From assembly GCF_022965805.1 (NCBI RefSeq), contig NC_133115.1, positions 34,587,321-34,651,320 of the forward strand: a stretch of DNA of 64,000 nt, written 5' to 3'. Below, piece after piece: positions 54,329-64,000 of this stretch. Positions within the stretch are counted from its first letter, which is position 1. The number at the start of each line of letters is the position of its first letter. The notes beneath the pieces are model-generated. The model was not told where the DNA came from and did no database searches. It worked only from the letters and a program-made list of their open reading frames with translations. A program made the position numbers and the translations under genes. Source of the stretch: Primulina eburnea (Eukaryota > Streptophyta > Magnoliopsida > Lamiales > Gesneriaceae).

Positions 54329-57300
54329 ATGAAGATACAGTGCAACGTTTGCGAGGCGGCGGAGGCGAACGTCCTTTGCTGTGCGGACGAGGCGGCGCTG
54401 TGCTGGGACTGTGATCAGAAAGTTCACAGCGCCAACAAGCTCGTCAGTAAGCACCAGAGGGTCCCGCTCACTGGCTCGCATACCCAGATGCCCAAGTGTG
54501 ATATTTGCCAGGTTCGATCATTAGTGTGGTGTGTTACACTTTTGAGGCCCGTGTTTCCCGGTTCTGAATTTTTTTGGAGTTGTAATAATCAGTACATAGT
54601 ATTGTGTTTAGGCGGTGACAATTAATTGAATTACCATTATTTCTTGGTGTGTGGATGTTGGGTTTTTGTTTGAAGTCTGATTCGAATTGATAACTATCCT
54701 GGAATTGTTATAATTGAAATAATCAGTGCTCAGCTGTTGAGGTGTGATATTTTTTCTGTGGGCATTGAGAGATGGGTGTATTTGAGATTTTTTTAATGCT
54801 GTTTGGTGCTAGTTGAGGTGAGCTGTTCAGATATTTTTTTCGGTTCAGATCTTTATTTATTCTCTTCTGTGGTTATTGACTTTCAGTCTAATTCTAAAAG
54901 ATATTACAATAAGTGGTTCCACAGATAAGCATGGTCAGGAAAAACATGGGATGATCTGTCCTTTTCCATTTGTAGATAAAATGTTTATGTGGAATTGAGT
55001 CGCATTGTGTAATATGGTGAACTCCATTTCATACAGTGGCATACCTGCTGACTCCCAAATTTAATCGGGCAGCCCCTTCTTTTCGTTTCAGTACCTCCAT
55101 GGGTCTGCTCCTGATTCCATGATATCTCGTGTTATCGAATTATGGTGTTGGAATGCTTGAATAACAATTCATTTGAATAAATATCAACAATTTTAGTCAT
55201 TACTAACCTCATTAGTTAAAGTTACTTCCAATAATTTTGGCATTATTCAAATCTTGAACCATTCTATTTTTACAAAAAATTGTATGTACAGTAAAAAATG
55301 ATGATTAAAGTCCCAGCATTACCGTCTTGACTATGGTCTAGGTGTTCAATGCTTTCAACTCAGCAGTTACCTGTTGGTGGACAGATATTTTTTTTGGCTT
55401 GCAGGTCACACTTGCCTTCAGGATCGTTGACACTTCATTTTAGGACACACAATTTGATTTGTGCAGACCCCGTTTAAATCCCTGTGGAAATTGAGTCTTA
55501 TGTCCTCTTTCATCTCTGCAGTGAATGAAAGGAGAAGAATATTTAGAATTAATTTCTTTTGGTCCTTTTTGCATCATTGAATTGTACCATTTGAGAGCGG
55601 GAAGGGGAATAAACTCGAATTGATCGGGATGGATGTCTACTGTCCTTTTTCTTGTGTCGCCAGATTATAACTGACTTCTCGTATAGCTGGCTCTGTAGGA
55701 TGGACTAACTGTATCTTCTTTACTTTTCTTATCACGTGAAAGTTACGTGTTTTCACGTGATGATAAATGCACTATGTTTGATAAATGATATATGTCTTCT
55801 TCACTCAGTTAACCTATAAATGAAGTTAGATATATATGTCCACTAGGTCCGATTGGCCTGTTGCTTCAATCATGTAGCTTGGATGCAAGACCTATTTCTT
55901 GATGAGGTTAATCTATTAATTATTGACAGTCTATTTCGATGCCTGGAGATCAAAATGCTATCTTGAAAGTGTAAAATAATGGAAATGGTGCATTCGCTTC
56001 GAACCGTTGTAATTAAAAGATGACATGATACTCTTTTTCTTTCATTTGTAGGTGTCAGATGAAATATATTTTTCCTTAGACTGACTTTGATCAATGGATA
56101 TTATGATATTCCATGTTATTCTGATGTTGATTTATTGTGCAGGAAGCTATTGGCTATTTCTTTTGTCTGGAGGACCGAGCTCTGCTTTGTAGAAAATGTG
56201 ATGTTGCCATACATACTGCAAATTCCTCGGTGTCGTTGCACCAGAGGTTTTTGCTCACTGGAGTGAAAGTAGGTCTTGAAGCTACTGAACCTGGTCCATC
56301 TCCATCTTCGGGGAAGACTCAATCCAATGAAAAAAACTCTAAACCGGAATCTTCTCTTCCAAAGAGGCAGAGGACCACCCAAGTCTCATCAATTGGTCAA
56401 TCCAGTAAAAATCTACCTGTCCCAGTTAGCATCGGTGGGGATTCATCGTTAAAGCCTCCATATGCTGGTGTTTCTGCAACTGGAAATATTTCACCTTGGC
56501 AGCTGGATGAATTCCTTGGATTTGGTGATTTCAATCAGAGTTACAATTTCATGGACAATGGCTCATCTAAGGTATGCTTTTTGCATAATCTATCTCCATA
56601 TGTCCTTAGATATCCTTACATATATACAATGCAATTCATACTTCCGCCGGTCTATGTTGATCACGCACATATTCTTATGTTGGCCTATATTGATGGGTGC
56701 ATTAGTTGACTTCCAGCTCTGGCAATAGTGCTTGTTGGTTCTTGGGAATCCTTATTAGTAATATTTGATGCTTGCGTTTTTTATAAGATAATCAATTGGC
56801 TTGGAGATTAACTCTTAGTTTTAGCAATTTTCCTTCGTGTTGTGTCCTTAATCGAGTATTCTTGGTTACAGTCTTGGATGACGTCGTTCATCTTCAAAGG
56901 AAAAAAAAAACAAAAAAATAAAAATAAAAAAAGTAGTTTCTTCTGATTGTATCTGTTAAGTGTAAATGAAAATTGGGCTTTTATTTTCCATACCACTGCA
57001 TTCATGTTGGGCTTCAGGATTATATTGGCACACGTTTGTGATATATTTTCGATTATTAAACCATTTTTACTCTTTGTGATGTTGCTTTTCGCACAACTGC
57101 AAGATCACGCCATCAAAAAATGAAAAACCTGGAACTCTAGCAGTCTCCACGGACCACATGAAAGATCACGCCATCAAAAAATGAAAAACCTTGAACTCTA
57201 GCAGTCTCCACGGACCACGGTTCATGTGTTTAATGTTTTTTTCACCACAGTATTTTCTCTGGATTGACATGTTTTAAAAAAATGTGAATTGGGGCTCAAA

Positions 57301-57846
57301 CACCCTTAACATAGTATTCGAGCATGTTTCTTTCCCACCAATATATTTGCTATGGTAATTCCCATCCCCAGTAATAGGAATTGATATATGTTAATAGCTC
57401 ATAAGTATTTCTAGTTTGAAGGGGTTCGCCTTTGGTTTTAACTCAGTATCATCTTGCAAGGATCAAACGCTACTTCTGCCCTCTTTCTTTATGATTTTCA
57501 ATATGACTTTAACTAATACATAGAAACGGGGTGATTTAGAGCCTAACATTATTTTTCTGTGACCAAACTTCTCCAGGCAGATAGTGGGAAGTTTGGAGAT
57601 TCAGATTACTCCCCTACCGTACAAGTTGCTGATGGAGAATTTGATGGTGATGAATATATAGAACATGTCTCGGATACATTTTGGACAGTGCCACAGATTC
57701 CTTCTCCACCAACAGCATCTGGAATTTCATGCCCTAAAACTTACCAGGATCCTTCCGACTCTGCTGCCTTTGTTCCTGACATATGCTCCTCAACCTTGCA
57801 GAATTTCAATCATCGTGCTAACTCAAAACGGAGGCGGCAGTTTTGA
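54329..57846 (+). CDS. BBX22: Double B-box zinc-finger transcription regulator
   Basis: Three exons, 54329-54511, 56143-56571 and 57577-57846, encode 293 residues. B-box 1 spans MKIQCNVCEAAEANVLCCAD to about residue 47 and B-box 2 starts at CDICQEAIGYFFC; both keep the Cys/Asp/His zinc ligands. There is no CCT domain, which places it in the BBX20-25 (DBB/STH) group. The two-box spacing, HQRFLLTGVKVGLE and the basic end SKRRRQF resemble BBX22/LZF1. Members act with HY5 in light signalling and are targeted by COP1; this is family knowledge. The second intron contains a 61-bp tandem duplication. Choice of BBX22 rather than a paralogue is tentative. Confidence 0.88.
57103..57224. repeat. 61-bp tandem duplication in BBX intron 2
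   Basis: gatcacgccatcaaaaaatg starts at 57103 and again at 57164; the two copies are almost identical (one obvious difference, cctgg/ccttg). A recent local duplication. Confidence 0.93.
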
Positions 57847-58726
57847 CATTTACGCAGAAACATTCACATCTACCATGATATTCGGCTCATAGGGATGCAT
57901 AGAATTATTGCCTCTTGCCTCATTCTGTTGCTGCAGATAATTAGTTGTGTGATGATTACTTTGGTCTGTAAGTTTGATGTTCTTTTTATTGTTCTAGTGT
58001 CGAAGGTTGTGGAATCAAGTTGGATAGTAGGTATTTGCAACTTAATATGACCAATGGGATGAAAGTGGTTTGTTCTGAAAACGCTGGTGTCATGTATAAA
58101 TGGGAAACCATGGAAAGCTGCATAAAATATCCAATATTTTTTTAGTTCTCTCTAATTTGCTAGTTAGATGCAACTTGAGCTAATTATCTCAACATTTTGA
58201 AAATCTTGGATGTTCTGTTTTGTCCATTTTTAGCAGCATTTCCTTTCTCACACCACAGCTATATTAATGATAACCTTCACTTTCTGCATCTTGGATGAGC
58301 GAATTCCGCCATTTGTTCAAAATATTATTGAATTCAATCGTGTAATGTCACTAACGAAATGAGATATCCGATCACGAAAAGTAAACACGTCATAGTTGTA
58401 GAGTTCTAACTTAAAAACATGTCTCGAGGAAAATGAGATTGTTGCACGGTGATATCCTCTACTCTCTATCCTCTTCTTGGGGTCAAAAATATTTTAATCT
58501 ATGCAAGCATTATAAGCTTAAACCTCTGGATGCTAATTCGTCAATTATGCATTTGAGTTGCGGAGTAACCACTTATCTTGAGTCCGTTGTTCCTATGCAA
58601 GATTTTTTATTACCAATTGCTGCATGAACACTGCTAAAATGCTACCCATCGATATGTTGATTACATTTGTTTAGCTTAAAATCAAAGGGAAAAAAAGAGA
58701 GAGAAAACACGAAAATCAGCAATATT
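57847..58726. other. Convergent 3' spacer
   Basis: 3' UTR of the B-box gene, then AT-rich sequence up to the VTE6-like fragment. No other feature is seen. Confidence 0.45.
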
Positions 58727-59382
58727 TCATGAAATGAGGTCACAGCATAATGATGATGTAACTAACCCATGCGCCAATGATACTTCACCAAAATTAGCAA
58801 TCTGGGCAGCGATCACACGCATGATGGCTCCCCTCCTTCCTTTTCTTTTCTCGGCAACTCCTTGAGCCTCCTTTTGAGCCATTTTCACTTTTGTTGCCAA
58901 GGTTCCCTGTAAATTGTAGGTTGATCAATTCATATCAACTAATAACAAAGTGCATTAACTTCTGCTGATCAATACTTGCTCGACTGGCTCGAACTCAACC
59001 TCCTAATTACATCCCAAATTCCAATAAAATAATCACACGTGAAACCCGTGATGGCACCTAACTTTTCAGGAGACGAATGCAAAGTTGCAAATGCGTACAG
59101 GAGAGAAAATTGAAATAGTTGAATCCTTAGCTCACAATGACAAAGTATGAGGACACAAGAAGGAACCCAGAAGAGCCAAAGGCACGCCAAGTAAGGGTGC
59201 CAAGCAAGAACGCCGCAGCGATACCGGTAAATGACAACCCCGACACAAGAATCGGGGAACCCAGAAGAAAGATCAATAAGTTGTTCAACACGGCATTCTG
59301 CCACGTGGGCGGCGTCGACTGTAGTAACTGAATGGCCCGTTGCAGCAGGCCTGGATCAATATCAGCGCTTGCTGCTTGAATG
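58727..59382 (-). pseudogene. VTE6: Truncated VTE6 (phytyl-phosphate kinase) copy
   Basis: Two exon-like blocks, 59382-59136 and 58916-58727, with a good intron between. The first reads IQAASADIDPGLLQRAIQLL ... TPPTWQNAVLNN, SGLSFTGIAAAFLLGTLTWR, SSYFVI. The second reads GTLATKVKMAQKEAQGVAEK RKGRRG. These match the start of the mature DUF92/VTE6 protein, which in plastids phosphorylates phytyl phosphate for tocopherol synthesis. After RKGRRG homology stops, and an unrelated AIMRVIAAQIANFGEVSL tail leads to TGA at 58729-58727. The transit-peptide exon and all later membrane segments are missing. It is most likely a partial duplicate; the remaining frame is undamaged, so a short chimeric transcript cannot be excluded. 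Confidence 0.7.
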
Positions 59383-60232
59383 CTGGTAAAATAACAGAGT
59401 CCATATTATCTGAAAAAAGCAACAAACTTGTACTATTTTTGACGAGCCTATGAATCAGATTCATTTATAGGTCAAGTGAACAAAGATTGGAGTGGCAACG
59501 AGTTAATTACTCGTCATTATAGGCATTAATTAACAATAATTGACAGACTTAAACAAGTTTTAAGCAATGTTTATGACTTGCAATCGGAAATATTTTCTGA
59601 TTTAAAAACAAATGGAAAGTCATAAACTTTTTTAAGCTTGAAAATTTAAGTTGTTTTTTATTTTATTTGAGAAAAGTCACTCACGAGTTTATTCACTCGT
59701 ATATATTCTTCTCATTTAGTTTGATGATATAATTTTTAATACATACTTGGATTTGATTATGCTACATCCAGAATATCTTTTTTCCTATATTAACTTAGAC
59801 GATGTCATTGAATTTTTTTCTCTGTGACTGGTTTTTGTACTTTCCTAATTAATTTCTCACGATTCATTTTCCCAATTTGCAAATTATACATCGAATTCTA
59901 TTGTGTAAAATCATTAAGTTGTATATGAATTGAAATGTTTGAGTGGATTTGATTTCTAATTCATGCATCAAATTCACCGAATCTATTTGATTGAAAATTA
60001 TAGTAAAAGATTTTGAAATCCATCGTATTACCCAATTATAATTTTTTTTCTTCGATTTCAAATTCATTCTTTAATCTAATCATTTGAAATGCATGAGTTT
60101 CAGATTCTTTGATTGATTTGAAATTTTCCTCAAATCCGAACCCTTTAATCCAAACAAAACCTAATATTAGATTAAAACAATTCACCAAATGAATTAACAA
60201 AAAATTTTAAATCACTCCATCTCTAATATTAT
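59383..60232. other. Gene-free spacer
   Basis: AT-rich; no upstream VTE6 exon, other gene or clear repeat is seen. Confidence 0.45.
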
Positions 60233-60418
60233 GGGCAAAAACTTGTGTGAGACGGTCTCACAGGTCGTATTTGTGAGACGGATCTCTTATTTGGGTCACC
60301 CATTAAAAAGTATTACTTTTTATGCTAAGAGTATTACTTTTTATTGTGAATATGGGTAGGGTTGACCTGTCTCACAGATCATTATGAGCCGTGAGACGGT
60401 CTCACATGAGACCCACTC
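60233..60418 (+). mobile_element. 183-bp-family MITE, TSD AATATTAT/AATATTAG
   Basis: GGGCAAAAACTTGTGTGAGAC to ATGAGACCCACTC, with both GTGAGACGGTCTCAC-type palindromes intact. It is one of the best preserved copies. Flanks lie at 60225-60232 and 60419-60426. Confidence 0.83.
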
Positions 60419-60426
60419 AATATTAG

Positions 60427-60607
60427 GAGTAGGTCTCTTATGAAATGATCTCACGAATATTTATCTGTGAGATGGTCAACCCTACCGATATTCACAATAA
60501 AAAGTAATATTCTTATCATAAAAAGTAATATTTTTCATGAATGACCCAAATAAGATATATGTCTCACAAAATACGATCCGCGAGACTGTCTCATACAAGT
60601 TTTTGCC
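60427..60607 (-). mobile_element. 183-bp-family MITE in opposite orientation
   Basis: GAGTAGGTCTCTTATGAAAT to CATACAAGTTTTTGCC, head-to-head with the preceding copy and separated from it only by its 8-bp TSD. Palindromes are partly mutated, so it seems older than its neighbour. Confidence 0.8.
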
Positions 60608-61054
60608 AATAACCAAAAGATTACTTTCAAAACTCTAGACCGAAACGCATTAAAGACAATATATCCACAAACATTTCAATAATTGATCCTACGTATTAAT
60701 TTTCATTTTCTTTTGTTTATCATAAGTATTAAAAAAAACTTAACTAACTTTAAAAATTACAAAGACCTCCCATTAGGTTTGTCTCGAACTTACATTTACT
60801 ACCCGATTAACTTTAAAACTACAAGTTCATCCCCATAGTTTTTTTATATACCCTACAATTATCACTTTTTGTTCATACTATTAAAGATTATCACGTTAAT
60901 TGTGAATTCGAGGTTAAACTACTCCAAATTATCCAAAAAAAGTTTAGAAAATTATCTTTAATTAAAACCATATGTCTGCAATAACTGAGCCGAAATTGAT
61001 CAGCAAACACCTCCATAGTTAAACTAGCCAGTTGTGCTCTTCTGCTTATAATAT
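60608..61054. other. Spacer and 3' UTR of the TBL gene
   Basis: AT-rich sequence; no additional feature. Confidence 0.4.
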
Positions 61055-62596
61055 TCAAGTCTGTAAAAGAATAGTGTAGAGAAGTTGATTCCATGTATCT
61101 GGTACACCAGCAATGCACCAGTGACTGCAATCCACCCCTCCGCCCACGTACACCGACGGGTGCCCATCTTTCCTCAATTGAGTCTGCAATAGTATGTCCA
61201 GAAAAGATACGGGCTTTTTCATGTTACTCAGCACGCTCCTCACCACCGCATCACCCGGAGGTCTTTCCCCGACGTAGACCCCCACTTCAACCGGAGTCGT
61301 TTGCCCGATGCAGTTCTTTGATTGTTCCTTCCATTCGCTGCCACTGATCATCACGATTATATTGTATTAAGTCGTGCCAAGAATTCATGAGCAAATAGCG
61401 TTGTATATGATAATGGATTGCTTTTCATGATCTTAACTTGTAATGAACTGCAGAGATTCCTTGATAAAAAACAGCAATCTTGGTGGGATCGATGTTGGAA
61501 TCAACCCAGTTAGCCCAAGTTGTCAGAGCTATTTCGTATGCCACCATTCGATCCATGTCCGGGATTATTTTGTCACCAATTTGATAATTGTCCCATCTGC
61601 ATCCATCCAATATTAAGTCTAGTTACTTCATTTTAAAATAAAATAAAAATTAATTTGAATATATTTTCGATCCCTACGTCTGAAGGCGGCCGGTGTGTGT
61701 CCACCAGTGGTAGCTGTTGAAGATTAAGATGTCGACTCCGATCCACAGGTCGCTGCCTCTGAGTGTATCAAGCTTGAGTGTGCGGTTCACTAGGCTTACC
61801 AGGAATCCATTTTTCATGAACATGACAGAAACTCCATATTCCTTTAATTCGTTGAAAGATAAAAGGTTCAGTAAGTGCTAATCTCGATCTCCAGTCCTAG
61901 GATCTTTTGTTACTACACTAACAATTAAAGTTTTAGCAACCAAGAAACATAAAGATTCGTGGCGATCCAAATATGAATAAATCCCACATGCATGATCATC
62001 TTAAGGGAAGAAATTGGATATTACCGGAAAGGATAGAGTAGTGATCAATCCTCGCGAGTCCAAGGTGAAATTAGAATTTGGGAGTGCTGAGTGAAGCATA
62101 CACCCCAGTGATTGCCACTGGTTTGCACTCAGTGAATCCCCTACAAACATTATCTTTTTGCCTCTCATTTTTTCCAGAAACACCTTACCATCAAACCTGT
62201 CATCCCAAATTTATGTACACAATCTGTTAAATTATATATAATCCAATTAAAAAACATGCTTCTTTTTTCCTTTTTTCAACACGGGCTCCTTCGATTTAGT
62301 AGAAATTCAGATACAACAATGTACCTGGAAATGTTACAATCAATCGGCTTCCATCTATATTTAAGGTACATTTTATCAGGCCTCCCGTTTTTCAGACAAT
62401 CGAGTCCGATGTCGTTGAAAGGGCACTGAGTCGATGCATCGTAGAGTGGATAAGAATCGTCAAAAACCCAGCTTCCCTTGAATAAATCACAGCTTTTCAG
62501 TGGCTTTTCTTCCTCGAAAGCTACATATTTTGTCGGTAGAAAAGAGATAACAATGGCAAACAAGTGACAGAGGGACGACAAAGGCTTGAAACCCAT
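61055..62596 (-). CDS. Trichome birefringence-like (TBL/PMR5) polysaccharide O-acetyltransferase
   Basis: Five exons, 62596-62325, 62196-62025, 61841-61678, 61596-61438 and 61343-61055, encode 351 residues, all junctions in frame. The first 20 or so residues (MGFKPLSSLCHLFAIVISFL) form a signal peptide or Golgi anchor. The PMR5N/TBL segment follows (CDLFKGSWVFDDSYPLYD, CPFNDIGLDCLKNGRPDKMY), then the PC-esterase domain with the GDSL motif FVGDSLSANQWQSL and the DxxH motif DCSHWCIAGVPDTWN near the C-terminus; Ser, Asp and His of the catalytic triad are present. TBLs acetylate xylan, mannan or pectin in the Golgi; which substrate cannot be told. The closest match by eye is the TBL38-43 group. 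The ATG at 62596 is the only in-frame start before the signal peptide. Confidence 0.92.
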
Positions 62597-64000
62597 TCTG
62601 TATGGGAGAGTATCCAAGTTATGCTGGTATTTATAAAGTAATTCACCTTTCGTAACTTGTAAAAGTACAATTTGGATCTGCTAGTTATCAGGAGTTGTAA
62701 TTTTAGTCCTTCAAATTAATTTTTATATAACTTAACATTTTATTTTTGGTCAAAATGTGAAAAAAAAAAATTAACCAATTCTCGAAAAATTAACAAAATG
62801 TTTCCCTTGTCAAAATTCATATCTATCTATATCTATACAATTAAAAATGAAATTGAAGTGGGAATTAATATAATTATATAAAGGGCTAAATTGCATATGC
62901 CCATGACTAACAGGATGATGTTGCAATTTCATCCCCTCTCTCTCTTCTTCTTTTTTTACCATTTGTAATTGTAATATGGTAAAGATTTGCCCATAATCAC
63001 AAAAACTATTCGATAAATCCATTAAACTTCACTCGTTGTGGGCTAACAAATCTTTTAATTCTATTCGTTGCATTTAAGACCTGCATTTTTATTGTCCATT
63101 AATGCTTGGATCTCGATTAATGTTAGATTGTGACGACAGAATTCTGCCTAGTAAATACCAATTCCAGATTTTGGAAATACCGGTTCATTTGAATTGTGAT
63201 TTTATTTCAACGAGAAACATTCGAGTTAATCTTATTTCAAAACTTCGGTTTAATTTGGTGCATACGTAGAGATGTAAATGTACCAAATCGTTCTCGAGCT
63301 ATTCGGAGCTCGGCTCGATAAAAAGCTCGTTTGAGTTCGTTTGTTAATCATATCAAGTCAAGTCAGGTTTGTTAATATCAAATGAGCCGAACTCAAGCCA
63401 GGTTTGTTAAACAAGATAAATGAACTATTATTGAATCAAAGCTCGAACTCGGCTTGATTGACAAAATAAACGAGCTTTTAACGGGTCGAGCTCGAGCTTT
63501 TCGTGAGCTTAATAATTTGAAGACAATTCGAGCTCGTGTTTGTTGATAAAAACTTGAATCAAACTCAAGCTTATTACTGTTTGACTTTTAGATTGTTTAT
63601 GTATACGTGATCGAAAATTTTATGGGGAGTCGTACCCAACAACAAAATTTCAACCATTCCCAACTTATATACTTTACAAGAAAAAATACATTTAATAATG
63701 ATAATGTCAATGCATTCAAAGCATCATACCCTTTCAATTTCACATAGATTTGCACAAAAACCCGAAAGAGTTCAATCTATCCCAAGTTTATGTCTAATTG
63801 CTGAATGTCTTTCTTCGTTTGTCTTAAATATATAATTTAATATCTATATAAATATTATTTTTCATACTCTTTTATCAATCTATCATTATTTATTTACATT
63901 TTTAATTAATAATTTGTTTATTTAATCACTAAAATATTAAAAATATACACAAACTAGAATATATTTATTCTTATATCACGTGAGATTCATTAAATGTCTC
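62597..64000. other. Gene-free flank with an AGCTCG-rich repeat
   Basis: It holds the TBL promoter and AT-rich sequence. A block at about 63266-63590 is dense in GAGCTCG/CTCGAGC words and is listed as a repeat. No gene is seen. Confidence 0.5.
63266..63590. repeat. Dispersed repeat rich in CTCGAGC/AGCTCGG
   Basis: Begins near gagatgtaaatgtaccaaat and contains many copies of AGCTCG in both orientations (ttcggagctcggctcgataa, cgggtcgagctcgagctttt). This self-complementary style resembles a common eudicot MITE-like repeat. Boundaries and target duplication are not resolved. Confidence 0.5.

Overview
The window is nuclear DNA of a eudicot plant. It has intron-rich genes with GT-AG junctions and plant-specific proteins (class I trehalose-6-phosphate synthase, rhamnose synthase RHM, double B-box factor, TBL acetyltransferase, STAT-like SH2 protein). 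The spacers are AT-rich and hold MITEs, LTR elements and microsatellites. The dispersed repeat built on GTGAGACGGTCTCAC reminds me of Lamiales genomes, but that is recollection and is not proven here. No organelle, bacterial or viral block is visible.

Layout: 1.8-9.1 kb (-) SH2-domain STAT-like gene with two apparent single-base frameshifts. 10.05-12.06 kb (-) plastid methionine sulfoxide reductase MSRB1. 12.9-15.0 kb (-) secreted protein of unknown function with one apparent frameshift. 15-17.7 kb repeat-rich spacer with three copies of a 183-bp MITE. 17.8-19.0 kb (-) PHD/extended-PHD protein. 20.2-20.9 kb (+) small single-pass membrane protein. 23.4-26.5 kb (+) RHM. 27.1-34.4 kb (-) TPS1 with 17 exons, convergent with RHM.

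35-44 kb is a retroelement insertion zone. It holds a solo LTR (37135-38945, 5-bp TSD) and a complete young non-autonomous LTR element (39562-42480, 5-bp TSD). The interior of the young element is a higher-order tandem array of hairpin-forming units. At 45.66-46.47 kb a hAT-type MITE made of GCGACGG/CCGTCGC hairpins sits inside a decayed PIF/Harbinger transposase. 48.5-51.4 kb (-) carries a host-like (domesticated) hAT transposase gene. 52.4-53.3 kb holds MITE, Helitron-like and tRNA-like remnants. 54.3-57.8 kb (+) is a BBX22-like B-box gene, 58.7-59.4 kb (-) a truncated VTE6 copy, 60.2-60.6 kb a head-to-head MITE pair, and 61.05-62.6 kb (-) a TBL/PMR5-like gene.

The genes look like ordinary unlinked plant loci; I see no gene cluster or shared pathway. 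The unusual biology is in the mobile-element layer: several well-delimited elements with target duplications, two of them (the LTR element and the hAT MITE) consisting largely of tandem short palindromes. Exon coordinates were derived by hand from splice consensus, reading-frame continuity and remembered family sequences, and in the multi-exon genes the exon lengths sum to whole codons where stated.
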